This document shows positions 1-11,299 of a DNA stretch of 64,000 nt, piece after piece (positions within the stretch are counted from its first letter, which is position 1; every line of letters starts with the position of its first letter). A program made the translations under genes and the position numbers. The notes beneath the pieces were generated by a model that saw only the letters and a list, made by a program, of their open reading frames with translations, searched no databases and was not told where the DNA came from. The stretch is from Berberis thunbergii (taxonomy: Eukaryota > Streptophyta > Magnoliopsida > Ranunculales > Berberidaceae): NCBI GenBank assembly GCA_003290165.1, contig QNQO01005827.1, positions 1 through 64,000 on the forward strand, written 5' to 3'.

Positions 1-1177
1 AATTCCAATAATTTCTTTACTAACTAATGAATGACAATATTCAAGATTAACCGTGACCGCACTGCATTAATCTTATTATTTCACAAATTCGTTAAATTAA
101 ATTCAACGTCGTTTTTAAACTATTATCTTCATGCTATCTAATCAGGAATCACAAGTTAGATAAACAGTCCAAGATCATTAAGTTCTATGAAAAATGTGAA
201 GACTGACGAAGCAATTGCAAGTATGATCAACATCTTGTTCTTAACCTAGGTTTGGTTATAACTATTAGGTGAACTCTTCTATATCTTAGCATTCAAATCC
301 CGTATGCTTACTAAGTTGGCCATCTTAACAAACATACACAGATAAGTTATTTGTAAAACATTTCAGAAAACACATTTACTAACTAGCAAGAAAAAATTGA
401 ATTTAGTTAATCCATAAAACACATTTTTGGGCTTCAAATTCGCCCCTAGCTAAAATGGGTTTAGCTTAGACATTAATTATGAACAAATAGCAATCCATAA
501 TCAAATATTAAATTAAAATAAGAAAAGAGGATAAAAAGGAACATTATCGCCTGCATGGTGATGGAGAGAAGCTGCTTGTGTGTGCGTAGTGGCAAGAAGG
601 GAGATAATGCGTTCTCTCTGTCGCTGCGATTGGTCTGTGGCTGTGAGGGATGAGATTGCAATCTCCCGGTCTGGTTTGTGTGTGTTGTGTGCTTTGTTGT
701 CCAGCAATCGTGCGGTATGGTCGTGGCTAGCGTCAGAAATGGCTGCGTGGCAGAGTGAGGTTGGCGTGAAGGTCGACGATGGTGTGATGGTTGCTTGTGA
801 ATGGTAGCTTGCGAGATGGTCGGAGACGATCTGTTTTGTGGCGAGAAGGGTTGTGCGTGTATGTGGTTGTTGTCGCGAGAAAAAGGGCATGATGGAGATG
901 AAGGGTGACGACTGTTACAATTTTTGCGAGCGATCCTCCCAAAATGTTTGTGTCCCTATCTTTTAATATATTCTCTCTAGGTCTCCCAATTTGTGCAAAT
1001 TTTCTTTTGCCATAAATATATTAAATTCAACAAATTTGCATCTATTTTAGCTTCTTATTGAATCCTACTATTAGCAACCTACAAAACCACACAAACATAA
1101 TTACTTCAAAAAATAACGCAAACTAGCTAAGAAAATATGGTGAAACACGACAATAAAATCGCATAAATACTCTTATG
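1..1177 (-). mobile_element. Probable 3' LTR of a Ty3/gypsy element
   Basis: On the minus strand, sequence starting near 1177 directly follows the conserved CTCGAGGACTAGCAAAAGC motif that precedes the 3' LTR in Athila/Tat-type elements. Its first bases (CATAAGAGTATTTATGCG) resemble the TGATAA-type starts of such LTRs. The far end is not seen and probably lies outside the window, so the LTR extent is inferred. Several short GC-richer open frames at 500-950 lie inside it and look like chance frames, not genes. Confidence 0.45.
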
Positions 1178-3090
1178 AAATTACCTCACACTTAGCTTTT
1201 GCTAGTCCTCGAGCAAATTAAAAAAAAAAAAAAAAGACTCAATTACTCAACATAAACTTTCCAACATTTGCCTCAAAGATTTTCAATGGATCATGACATG
1301 TTAAGATTCTTTACAAACACAATAAAGTCCACATCATTCGAAAACTAATACACATTTATAGCAATGATATGAAAGCTCATAATTAAATCAATCTAAGCAA
1401 CGGGTGAAATTCAAAACAAAGAATTAACCCAAAAATCTCACATGTCTAGTTAAATCACTCATCCTATTTTAGTTGTATGCGAGAGAATTGATATAAAAGG
1501 AAACAAATTGCTCACATATGATATAACAAGAAAGAAATGCTGACAGTTTTTTTTTCTTGATATATGATCTCATGGAAGGAATGCTACTACTTGAATGCAA
1601 TGGAAGGAATGCTACTACCTGAATGCAAAAACTAGTGACACCAATATGCTCATACCTCATTGGAATTTCCACATCGTGACATCGCACAACACACTAAAAA
1701 AAAAGGACTTGAGTTAGGTTGTAATGGGGCCAAGTGGTCAAGAGAAGAGAAATAACAAATAAGGAGATTACAAAGTGTTTAAGGAAATGATGAAATATGC
1801 AATGAAATTAGAGACATTAGTAAGGAATCACATGGTTTAAGACATACACGTAATGCAATACCGATACATCAATTCATGCATGAAATGGAAGATATAGCCT
1901 ACTAATAATGAATGATTTCCAATCATTATTTGGTATCTACGGAAAATGACGACTGAATTATTGAAATAGTATTCAAATATTGAATGAGTATAGACAATGG
2001 CATTGTTTGTATCCCTTCTGTAGTTTGTTCCAAATTTTTTTCCTTTAGACTTTTTAACTTGAATTGTCTACCTTAGTGCTTTTTAATAAGTTTTGAGTTA
2101 CAATAAAGTCTATGGATTATGCTTCATTGTTTTGATTAGGTTAGGTATGGAAGATGAGGGTAACGAAACGTAAAAAGGCTTAATAATAGGCTCAACGGGG
2201 GTTAACCTAAAGGAAATTATAAATACGGGTTTATTTGGCAATGGTGGAAACTAAATGTCTTTATCATGTCAAGCATGTCATGCAATTCAATATAATATTT
2301 TAAACGAAATTAATACAAGTTCTAGTATTTAGTTCGAAATTATGAAAGCAATCCAAGTAGCAACCAAAGCAAACAAAAATATCATGTAACGAATTATTAT
2401 CGACAAAAAAGTGAAAATGAACTAACTAAAAACTCTCGAAATCATAGAACAATAGGCTCGAAAGCTCTAAGAAAAAATATATTGAGTTAAATTCAATTAA
2501 ACATGCTATAAGTACCAATTACCCAGTTTATTACATGTGAATTCGCACATGAGAACCATGAATAACATTAACCAAATAATAATGACAGACCTCGAATTAT
2601 GCTTTTAAATCACCTTAAAGTCGTGTGATTAAAAATCACTCTCATCATTATGTTGGAAAGTATACTAAGACTCAAAACACTACAAAAATCCAATTTTTTA
2701 ACTCACTCTAAAACCAACAAGTAACAAAAATCTATTATTCTAATCATTTAATCTAAATTCTCCCCTTTGTATATTCATACTGATACTATGAGTGTTTACT
2801 TTTTTTAAAACCAATATTTTTTATTTACTATTGTTTATTTTATTTTTTGGTTTATTGATTTACATTTTTTAATTATTTAAAACTAACACCAAATCAACAA
2901 AAAATAAAATCAACGATGTTTCCCCACACTAAAACTAAATATTGTCCTAAATGTTTAAAGAATATAACATATTACAATATTTGAAAGAGGAAAAACAAAC
3001 AACAAACAAAAGGAAAGATAACGAAAAAGAAATAATGGGACAGAGAAAACCACTCTAATTAGGTTGCCTCCCAAGAAACGTTTGTTTTAA
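1178..3090 (-). mobile_element. 3' untranslated region of the Ty3/gypsy element, with pre-LTR motif
   Basis: The minus strand at 1181-1217 reads TTTGCTCGAGGACTAGC followed by AAAAGCTAAGTGTGAGG. This is the motif typical of Tat/Athila elements just before the polypurine tract and 3' LTR. The stretch up to about 3060 is AT-rich without a supported coding region. At 3060-3090 the minus-strand text ...GTTTCTTGGGAGGCAACC matches the segment that usually follows the integrase gene in these elements. Confidence 0.55.
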
Positions 3091-5080
3091 TATCGAGCAT
3101 CCGCCTATGGTATGTCCAATCAATCCTCCGAATAGGTGGGAACTTTGAGAAATGTTTCCTCCACATCATGTTTCACAAATGACTCGTAATAGGGCTTAAG
3201 TCGATGACCATTCACCTTGAACTCCTTACCGGTTTTGAAACTCTTGACCTATATAGTACCATAGGGAAAAATATTAGTAACAATTAAATGACCAACCCAT
3301 CAAGACTATAACTTACTGAGAAAAAGTTTAAGACGTGACTGAAAAAGCAAGACTTTCTGTTTAACAACCAAGGTCTTTCCACGGATCATCCAATAATGAA
3401 AAGCCTTGGTTTTTTTCCTTGTAAATCCTTGCACTTTTATATGCCTCATTTCGAATCTCTTCAAGCTCATTCAGCTGCAATTTCCTATGAAGGTCGACAT
3501 CATCAATGTCCATATTGAATGTCTTTATCACCCAATGTGCCCTATGTTCGACTGGTAGATGACACGGCTTCCCATACACAATCCAAAAGGGAGACATCCC
3601 TATGGGTGTCTTATATGCCTGCAAAGCATCATCAAACCTTATGATCTAGTCTTTGCGGGTGGGCTTTACTGTCTTTTCAAGGATTCTCTTGATTTCATAA
3701 TTTGACACTTCGACTTGTCTGGGGATGATAAGGTGTCGAAACCTTGTGTGACATTGTATTTAAGCAAAGCCTCAATTGTACGGTTGCAAAAGTGGGAGCC
3801 TCTATCCAAAAACCTTGCAAAAATGTTAAAACGAATAAACTTAGCAACAACCTTGGAATCATCGGTGCGAGTGGTTTTTGCTTCCACCCACTTCGAAACA
3901 TAATCAATCGCAAACAATATATAAATTAAACCATTAGAAGAAGGGAATAGACCCATGAAATCAATGGCCCATACGCAAAAAAATTTCACATTATATATAG
4001 GGTGTTGCAACATTTGATCCCTAGGGCCCAAGTTACCTATCCTTTGACACCGGTCACAAGTCATACAAAACTTTCTAACATTCTTAAAAAGAGGAAGCCA
4101 ATAAAATCCACACTCGAGAGCCTTACGAACTGTTCTTTGAATTCCAAAAATGCCCTCCACAAACATAAGAATGATAATATGTCAGTATCGAATTAAATTT
4201 AGAATCGGGCACACATCTAATCAATTGATGGACACAATTCTTCCACAGGCATCCTATACAAGCTGTCTCGCTACTTTTTTGAGCTTATCCTTTTGAGCTC
4301 GAGTCAAGGTGTCTGGAATCTATTTTGATATCAACATACCACGGTTCACTTACCTCAACCAAAAGTAGTTACTCGTCGGGAAAAATTTCTAGAATCAGCT
4401 AAGGCTCGTCATTGTGCACATGCACCTCAAGTGGTCAGCCACCACGTTTCACTCTCTTTCTTATCCTTGATCTCCATATCAAACTCTTGAAGAAGAAACA
4501 TCCAATGTCTAGGTTCGCGGTTTTTCCTTTCTCCTCATCATCATCATCAAAGGCCATTCCCAATATTTTTGGGGTCGGCTACATGTATTTTGGTTCTCCA
4601 AGCAATGCGGTCTTCCCACATATCGTAGGCTAATCCAAGCTCAATGATATCTTCATTCACCGCCTTCATCCAAGTTTTCAACGGTCGTCCCCTCCGTCTA
4701 CATCCTCCATTAACTTGCCAATCTAGACATTTTCTAATTGGCGCCGTGCTTGGTCTCCTTTGCACATGAACAAACCAAGTTAAACGTCGTTCTCTAATTT
4801 TGTCCTCTATGGGCGCTACACCTAAGTATCTCCTAATTCTTTTATTTATAATTTTATCCTTACGAGTTTACCACACATCCACCTTAACATACACATTTCT
4901 GCTACTTTCTCCTAAGCAAGTATTTTAAAGCTGCATGATCAGAGAAAATAATAACTTTGGTTCCATTCAATAAGACCGAAGAATATGGTTGTACCAGTAT
5001 ATATAAGATGAAATATTCAAAGTTGCAACAACTGTTTGGGCATAGAATGTTTCAATCACATAGAAAACTCCATGGAAGAT
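3090..5080 (-). pseudogene. Decayed Ty3/gypsy pol: RNase H end and integrase
   Basis: Read on the minus strand, the order is an RNase H part near 4990-4910 (FSDHAALKYLL), an interruption by a LINE, the RNase H end near 4520-4460 (FLLQEFDMEIKDKK), and then the integrase. The integrase shows a zinc-binding part (CDRCQRIGNLGPRDQM), the catalytic core (IDFMGLFPSSNG, DYVSKWVEAK) and the C-terminal part (AYKTPIGMSPFWIVYGK, CHLPVEHRAHW). Chain-end remnants (FKTGKEFKVNGHRLKP) reach about 3110. Several stops and frame changes break it, so it is inactive. The sequence affinity is to Athila/Tat-like chromoviral relatives rather than copia. Protease, most of reverse transcriptase and gag are not recognisable to the right. 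Confidence 0.8.
4536..4904 (-). mobile_element. 5'-truncated RTE-type LINE, 3' end with TGA tail
   Basis: The minus-strand frame (4547-4765 and upstream) reads GVAPIEDKIRERRLTW, VQRRPSTAPIRK, RRRGRPLKTWMK and DRIAWRTKIHVADPK, the C-terminal end of a plant RTE-clade LINE ORF2. The noncoding end carries the familiar GTAGCCGACCCC box followed by a (TGA)n-like tail (GATGATGATGATG). Flanking CTTTCTCCT at 4527-4535 and 4905-4913 is a perfect 9-bp target duplication. The insertion splits the RNase H region of the surrounding gypsy pol, so the LINE is younger than that element. Confidence 0.85.
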
Positions 5081-6009
5081 AGATGGAATGAGGGATAAGG
5101 GAAACACAAAGGTAGTGAATATCAAATTGTTGTTACGCATGAAAATTGACCCTCAACTTGGTTCAGAGGAATGTTAATTGAAGTACTTAGATAGATATTG
5201 ATGATTTACTTGGAGAGCAAGGAGTTCTAGGATATATTGCGATATAAAAGGAAGTTGAGTTTCGTACAAGAAAAATGGGGTGGCATGTGTGTTTCTTTCT
5301 TTAGTTTGTCCTCTCCAAGGTTCATGTCTAGGTCCATATGTTATGTTAGTAATAGGGGAAGTGACTGTTCATATTTAGGAACATTTTTATAATGCAATTT
5401 CTAGCCTTGTTTCTGGAGAAAGCTTTGTATTGTTGGTAAGTTCAACAATATAGGTTATTAAAAGAGAGACTGTCGAATACTTAATAGAGTTTGGCTAATA
5501 AACTATGTCCCTTGATTGATACCTTGGGGAAATGTTTGTCTAATATATTATAAGAGTTAGTTTGAGTGTGGTCACAGAAAAGTCCTTATCGTGCTCTGAC
5601 ATAATCTTGAATGAGGGTAGTTAATTGATGCTTCAGTCTTTGGCAGCTGTAACAATATGAACTTCATTCTTGGTACCTATCTTTAACCTTTTGTCAACTT
5701 CCCTTATTACATTGAATTTTGTCTTGTGAACTGATGGTTAACATATCATGCTCGCAATGTTGTCTCTGAGATTTAAGGGACCTATACAAAGACTAAAAAT
5801 AGGGCCCCTTTTTCATAGAAATCTTGATATTATAAATTTTTGAAAGTTGCTTAAAAAAAGGTTTCACTTGGTCAGGAATAAGACTTGAGTAGATGACCTA
5901 GCCTAAAAGGGCTACATTCTCAACCAATGAAGCAACAAATATTTGGCAAATGTTGAATGCAATTTAAATTTAACAACTGAAACAGTAAACATCCTTAATA
6001 AAAAGAATT
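5081..6009. other. Unassigned AT-rich stretch
   Basis: I see no supported gene, repeat boundary or RNA here. It may be further decayed gypsy sequence, since RNase H similarity fades out near 5080. Confidence 0.4.
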
Positions 6010-6017
6010 GTTTTTAG

Positions 6018-6722
6018 CAAGGATGCACAGACTCTTCGGAAAACCCCCGTTTTGAGAGTCGGACACGCGGTCAACGGTCAAGACACGTTGACTGAGACCG
6101 ACACGGCCTCGACTCGGCTCCGACACGGCCAGTGTTTTTTTCCTGTTTTTCTCTGCTGGTTTCGGAAGTAGTTCTTGAAGAAACACTAGTTCTACTGCAC
6201 TCAATTGCAATCGCCAATTCTTCGATTCTTCAGTCGGAAAGAGGGGTTGCTTCAATTAGAGCACCTCTTCACGCCATACTCAAACTGAGGGTTCTTGACT
6301 GACATTTTCATTTGATAGTACATCAGGCATCATCAAGGTTGTTTCTTTCCTCGCTCTAAATTAGATACAATACACACAAAAAAGGGTATTTTGCTATATA
6401 ATTTTTCTGTAATTTGATTTATCTGTTTTTGATGACTAATTTATACACACTTACACACTATTTTGAAACAATTTGTAAATTAGATACACTCCCCAGTAAA
6501 TTTTGACTATCCGAGCATCTCTATAAATTTTTCTATCTCTCATGTTAAGCTCTCCTCTTCTAGCTTTAAAAGTAAAAAATTTAAACAATTTTAAACTTTA
6601 AGTTGTTGTTTATGGTCATATGAGTTATAAAAAAATAAAAAGTAAAGTTTGACTGTTTCGCCGAGTCCTAATTTTTTGAAAATTGCCGAGTCGCCGTGTC
6701 GTGTCCGTGTCCGTGATCCTTG
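6018..6722. mobile_element. Non-autonomous hAT element, 705 bp
   Basis: The ends are inverted: CAAGGATGCACAG on the left and, read inward from the right, CAAGGATCACGGACACGG. The element is flanked by a perfect 8-bp direct repeat GTTTTTAG (6010-6017 and 6723-6730), the hAT target-site length. The sub-terminal parts are rich in GACACGG/CGAGTC-type motifs on both sides. The 86-residue minus-strand open frame at 5995-6255 crosses the left end and is not a credible gene. No transposase is present. Confidence 0.75.
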
Positions 6723-6730
6723 GTTTTTAG

Positions 6731-7651
6731 GGACCCTCTAGATTAACAGGCCTGTGCAGTTGCACCACTTGCACCACACCAAGGGCGAGCCTTATGTGTT
6801 TATGCTACATGATTTTTAATTCAGTATAGAGAGATAGTATGGCCTCTGGCCATTTTATTGTACTTCAGATTGAAAAATAAGGGTCAGTTGTTTACTCGTC
6901 ATTGGATATTGGTTGAAGATGATGTTTACATAAAGGTTCTGACGGACAGATGATTATGCTTTCGTTGTTTTTTGAACTTGTGATTAATAAAGTGAAATGT
7001 ATTTTATATATATAGATGAACTGTAAATCCTTGTCATTTGCAGGTCTCTCTATCTTTTGCCTGTTGTATTTGTTCTACAAGTTTTCCTTGACTCAGGGTA
7101 ATGATCTAAGATTCTCCTTCGTACATGTCAGATTCTTGCTATCTATTAGTTTGCTTTTCCGTTTTATGATTTTTGTTTTACACATGTTATCACACATTGG
7201 AAATTGCATTGTGATTTGGGTTATTAGTTAAGTTGTTCCATCATACATTTAAAGAGTTTTTTGAACCATCCATGACATCTGATATACATCTTATCAGTAA
7301 GATCTGTACAAACTATAGCTATTCAGTTTTAAACTCTAATCAAACCCCAGAAGTACATGAACCTTTTATATGAATCTTTAATATATGAAAATTGTAGCTT
7401 ACTATACATCTAGCAAACAAGCACACCTGTACTATCAAACATGGTAAAAATCACCAGCAGACGAGACTAATAGTACTTTATAACAGCAGAAAAATGATGC
7501 CAGTATACTCTCAGAGTGGGAATCAGTATAGCTCCAGATGTCCTATTTCTAGTGCCATGAACCTCAGTATAGTTCATAGGCTGTGGTTGGTGCTATGCAA
7601 GGGGTTGGAATATCAAATCCACATGTGATCCCCGGAACTCCTAGATGGGTT
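6731..7651. other. Intergenic region 3' of the polygalacturonase gene
   Basis: AT-rich, with no gene I can support. The polygalacturonase 3' UTR and polyadenylation site must lie at the right edge of this stretch, but I cannot place the cleavage site. Confidence 0.4.
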
Positions 7652-10600
7652 TCAACAAGAATCTTGATCAGACTGAATGCGATTGCTTGATGGCTTTCCA
7701 ATCTTCAAACAGTCAATTGAAGGTGTAGTGGGAGTATTCAACTCCCCAAAGGTTTGCCAGCAGAACGGGCCATACAAGTGGTATTTTTCTTGCAGAGGTT
7801 TTAGTTGAATGTTGGATAGAGTGACATCCTTGCATGGTAAGTTGTCACTGCATGCGAAATGTACAGGTTTTACGGTATATGTCCCTCTTATCCTGTCATA
7901 GGTTATTCCTGACAAAGACACTGCCGAACTTTGATTCTTGCATTTCATCTTGTCACAGTAGAATTGATCAATCACGATAGGGAGTTCAACTTCAGAAACT
8001 TGAATGTTTGAGAAGTAAACACCTTGGACAGAGCCTGATCCACCCTGTGAGGAATCAATGTAGAAACTGTTGTAGTCAACTGGAAGCATAGTGAATGTTC
8101 TCTATATCTGTAAAAGCTATCTGATGATCTCAAGGCAAATTTTGTTTAGGATATCAAAAGTGAGCTTTCTAGTTGTGTAGTTTTGACATGAGTATTGAGT
8201 TCTTATTATGTGTTGAGTACATAATAACTTAATCTTTGCCATTACCTGCCATGTCTTAATCCTGACACCATTCATCGTGTTGTGCATCATAATATCCTGT
8301 ACAGTAACATTTGAGACGCATGCTTTGGTGTTGTCTTTTCCTAGCCCCCCAATGCTGATCCCATGTCCTGGTCCGCAGTTCACATTGTGTATATATATGT
8401 TTGAGCATCCAGTTTGTATCGATATACAGTCATCACCTGCAAAGTGGAAATTGAGAATCTTTGGCAGTGTCTCATCCAATAATACACATAGCAGCAAAAA
8501 ATCTAATTAGACATGAATCTGAACCACATGTTCCTGAACCATGATGGTCTTTGGAAAATTCTGCGTCATTTATTTCTTCTCTTCTTTTGCTTACACTCGT
8601 ACTATATAGGCGTCTTATCGTTTGTTTGAAGTTTTTCCATCTGTTCCCTTATTTCATTTCCAATATGGATCAACTTTTGGATTATGATTATTAAGACAAA
8701 TGCTGCATTGGATAATGCACATGCTATGTAGCTAGGTACCAAAAAACTACCCATTAGTCTTGGGTCCTTGGCTGATTATATCGGAGGAGATGTGCTCTGT
8801 AAAGAGGTTCCTAATTAAATTAAGATCAGGTTATGGAAGAGGAGAAATAAAGGTAGATGAAGAAAAAGGGAAGGAAGGTGGCAGTACATGTTCTTGTTGC
8901 AGAAGAAGACATGAAAAGAAAATGGCTCTGAAGGAAAGGATGTGATCTTGTCAGACGTGGGCCAACATAACTTTAGATAGGATTGATTGTTTATGGGGTC
9001 ACCCTCATCAAATTTTGTGGATGTAGTAGCTTTTGTGTTATCCATCTATCAAGGTACATTAGTTTACATCTGCCACCGACAGGGAGAGTAAAATGGCAAA
9101 ACTATTCGTATGCGAGCATTTAACTTACCGCAAGCGAGGTTGCTGCTGTGGATCAGCACATCTCGGGAGTTCTGGAGATGGATTCCATCGGTGTTGAGGC
9201 TGTCACCAGGGGAGGAGACACTCATATCAGAGACCTTGACACCAGCGCAGTTGTCAAACTTAAGGTGGCATTGTGGGCTATTTATAATCTTGATGCCTGT
9301 AACTGTCACATTGAAGCTCCCATAGAACCTTAGCGCCTAAACATGATTTCAGAAAAAAGAGTAATAAGATTTAAACATAATATAGCTTTTTGAATGGTAA
9401 TCGTAAAACATAAAAAGGTCAGGAACAATTCTTACAGTAGGTTTGATGCTTGGCATTTTTTCACTGGCTTCGCTGTATACCTGTTACAGATTATCAGTAG
9501 TAATCAGGGTTCTGTATTCCCAGAAGTCACATAAATGTAGAAGGAAAGGGAGAGGTAAAGTGTTTTAACTGGATTGTGTGAACTCTCATTCATGGTGACG
9601 TTGGTTATCGGAATTAACAATTTTGTTTCTTCGTCTGGTGAATCATACATTGGAGACTCCTTCCACCAGTTTGAACCGCGCCCATCTATGGTACCTCTAC
9701 CCTGAACTGTAATCCCTATCAGCTTTGTGAATAAGAGCCATTGGAACATTCCTGAACCCCAGGCGTTAAAGTTCTTCGGGGCAATGATTGTGCCATCCAA
9801 CTGCAAGAAATTGTAGTCTGACCCTTAATTGACTGTTCTTTACACTGTATCAGGTGTAGTGCATAAAGATATGGCTGAAAATTCACCTGAAATACAATGT
9901 TAGGTTGACAGTATGGACCAGAGAACAAAATAGGGCCTACAAAGAACACATGGTCTGATGGAACTAGAACCGTGGATGCTTTCACCTTGCACGCAGCGGC
10001 CCATGCAGCTTGGAAGGCCTGCGCCGTCGCAAGATAATTAGGTGAAAATAGAATCTTAACAGTAATATGCAAATTGCGTTTTTTCTTTCTGTTTTATTTA
10101 TATTGGAGTTTTGGCTTAACTGCCACAACAACAATAACTAGTGGACCACTATGAGATGCCCTTGTTGCCCTGCTGCTTAATCTCTGAAGAAGATATATTT
10201 TCTTTTTCCGACTATATCAATTAGTTGTAACCTCATGCATTTCTTTGGCAATGCGACAATAAAACAGCTAAGCACAATTAGTTTTGTATTCTTTATTAAC
10301 TTTCCTGATTAGGAGGATCAATTTGATACAAATGCCCTTTCGTTGATCCAAATGCTGACCCTTTTGACATAAATATCCGTCCCAGCCAATGGTGTTATGG
10401 CCTAGTGGTTAGGGCTGTGTGGGTTTGTCCCCCACGTCCTAGCTTCGAATCTAATCTGCGGCATGGTTACTTTCTAATGGATGTCGACCTATAGGTCGTC
10501 CAGTTGATAGGTTATGGGATTCTTAAAAACCCAGCTCGCCTTCCAAAAAAAAGTATCCATCCCATTTGCTAAATCTCGTGAATGTCATGAAGGTTGAGGT

Positions 10601-11186
10601 TTACGCTAAGATCAATTCTGATCAATGTGGCTAGGAGTGTAGTACTTTTGAATGCAACTCAAAGTCCACCTTTCACTCCTATAATTTCCATGCATGTAAG
10701 ACATCTAATGGAGAGAAAAAAAATTGAGTCTAATCATCTAGGACATAGAATGTGAATTAAAACTAGATTCCAAGCTCCAGGGGCTGTTGTTGGAGTAATT
10801 TTTTATAGATAAAATCTGTTAATTACTTGTGAAATTTGCAATACATCAAATGAATATTTGAGAAGAAAGAAATGAAAAATCACCTTTGTATCATCGTTAA
10901 TTCCTTCACCCTTGGCGCCAAAACCTAACACATTAAATATGGCAGAACTCCCACCATTATGTGCTGGTGCTGGTGGGGTTTTCTTTTTAGGTCTCCCAGT
11001 GCCTTTGTGATGGCTGCTACTGTGACTCTTTACTTTCTTCTTAGATAGGGAGTTTGAACCAGCTCTGCTTTGCCCCCAATGTTTGCCTTTTCTTGCATTG
11101 CAGGGTTCTAAGGCTGATGACCAGAGAAGAAATGCAATGAGAAGGATGAATGTAAAGCTTTTTAGACCAAAGCTGCACATGTTCAT
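7652..11186 (-). CDS. Polygalacturonase (GH28 pectinase), 7 exons, 500 aa
   Basis: Endo- or exo-hydrolysis of pectic homogalacturonan in the cell wall; glycoside hydrolase family 28, closest in layout to the Arabidopsis At1g48100-type group. Exons (minus strand): 10884-11186, 9887-10018, 9570-9800, 9436-9480, 9129-9336, 8246-8436, 7652-8044. All have GT-AG introns and the phases join into one open frame. Residues 1-31 form a secretion signal (MNMCSFGLKSFTFILLIAFL...). A basic, Ser/Pro-rich linker precedes the catalytic beta-helix, which begins near FNVLGFGAKGEG. The four catalytic signatures are intact: NTD at 285-287, GDD at 307-309, GHG at 330-332 and RIK at 365-367; YDRIRGTY follows. M1 or M3 could start translation. 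Length is close to the family's usual 450-500. No breaks were found, so this is probably functional. It is the only complete gene in the window. Confidence 0.93.
10385..10553 (+). mobile_element. tRNA-derived SINE in polygalacturonase intron 1
   Basis: The head carries an A-box-like TGGCCTAGTGGTTAGGGC and a B-box-like GCTTCGAATCTAATC at tRNA spacing. The body ends with GATAGGTTATGGGATTC, AAAAACCCAGC and a short poly(A). Flanks TATCCGTCCCA (10374-10384) and TATCCATCCCA (10554-10564) form a target duplication with one mismatch. It lies inside intron 1 (10019-10883), antisense to the gene. A second member of the family sits at 59430. Confidence 0.8.
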
Positions 11187-11285
11187 GTGTGTATGTTTGT
11201 GTCAGTCAGATAGAGCAGAGAAGAGGAGAATCGAGGGGAGAGTGACTGGAAAGAGGTAAGTTAAACAACAAACGAGGTGGTTGGG

Positions 11286-11294
11286 TTTATATAA
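11286..11294 (-). promoter_or_regulatory. Probable TATA box of the polygalacturonase gene
   Basis: The minus strand reads CTTTATATAAACCC about 100 bases before the ATG at 11186. It is followed by a CT-rich leader (CCTCTTTCCAGTCACTCTCC), as expected for a plant core promoter and 5' UTR. The start site itself is not determined. Confidence 0.55.
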
Positions 11295-11299
11295 AGGAA

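Noticed and set aside
513..942. Overlapping open frames at 473-942 as genes
   Set aside because: They lie within the inferred retrotransposon LTR, overlap on both strands, and show no family pattern.
10385..10470. tRNA gene (A-box and B-box present)
   Set aside because: The match is confined to promoter boxes, the acceptor stem does not pair, and the body and poly(A) tail plus target duplication show a SINE. The same applies at 59430.
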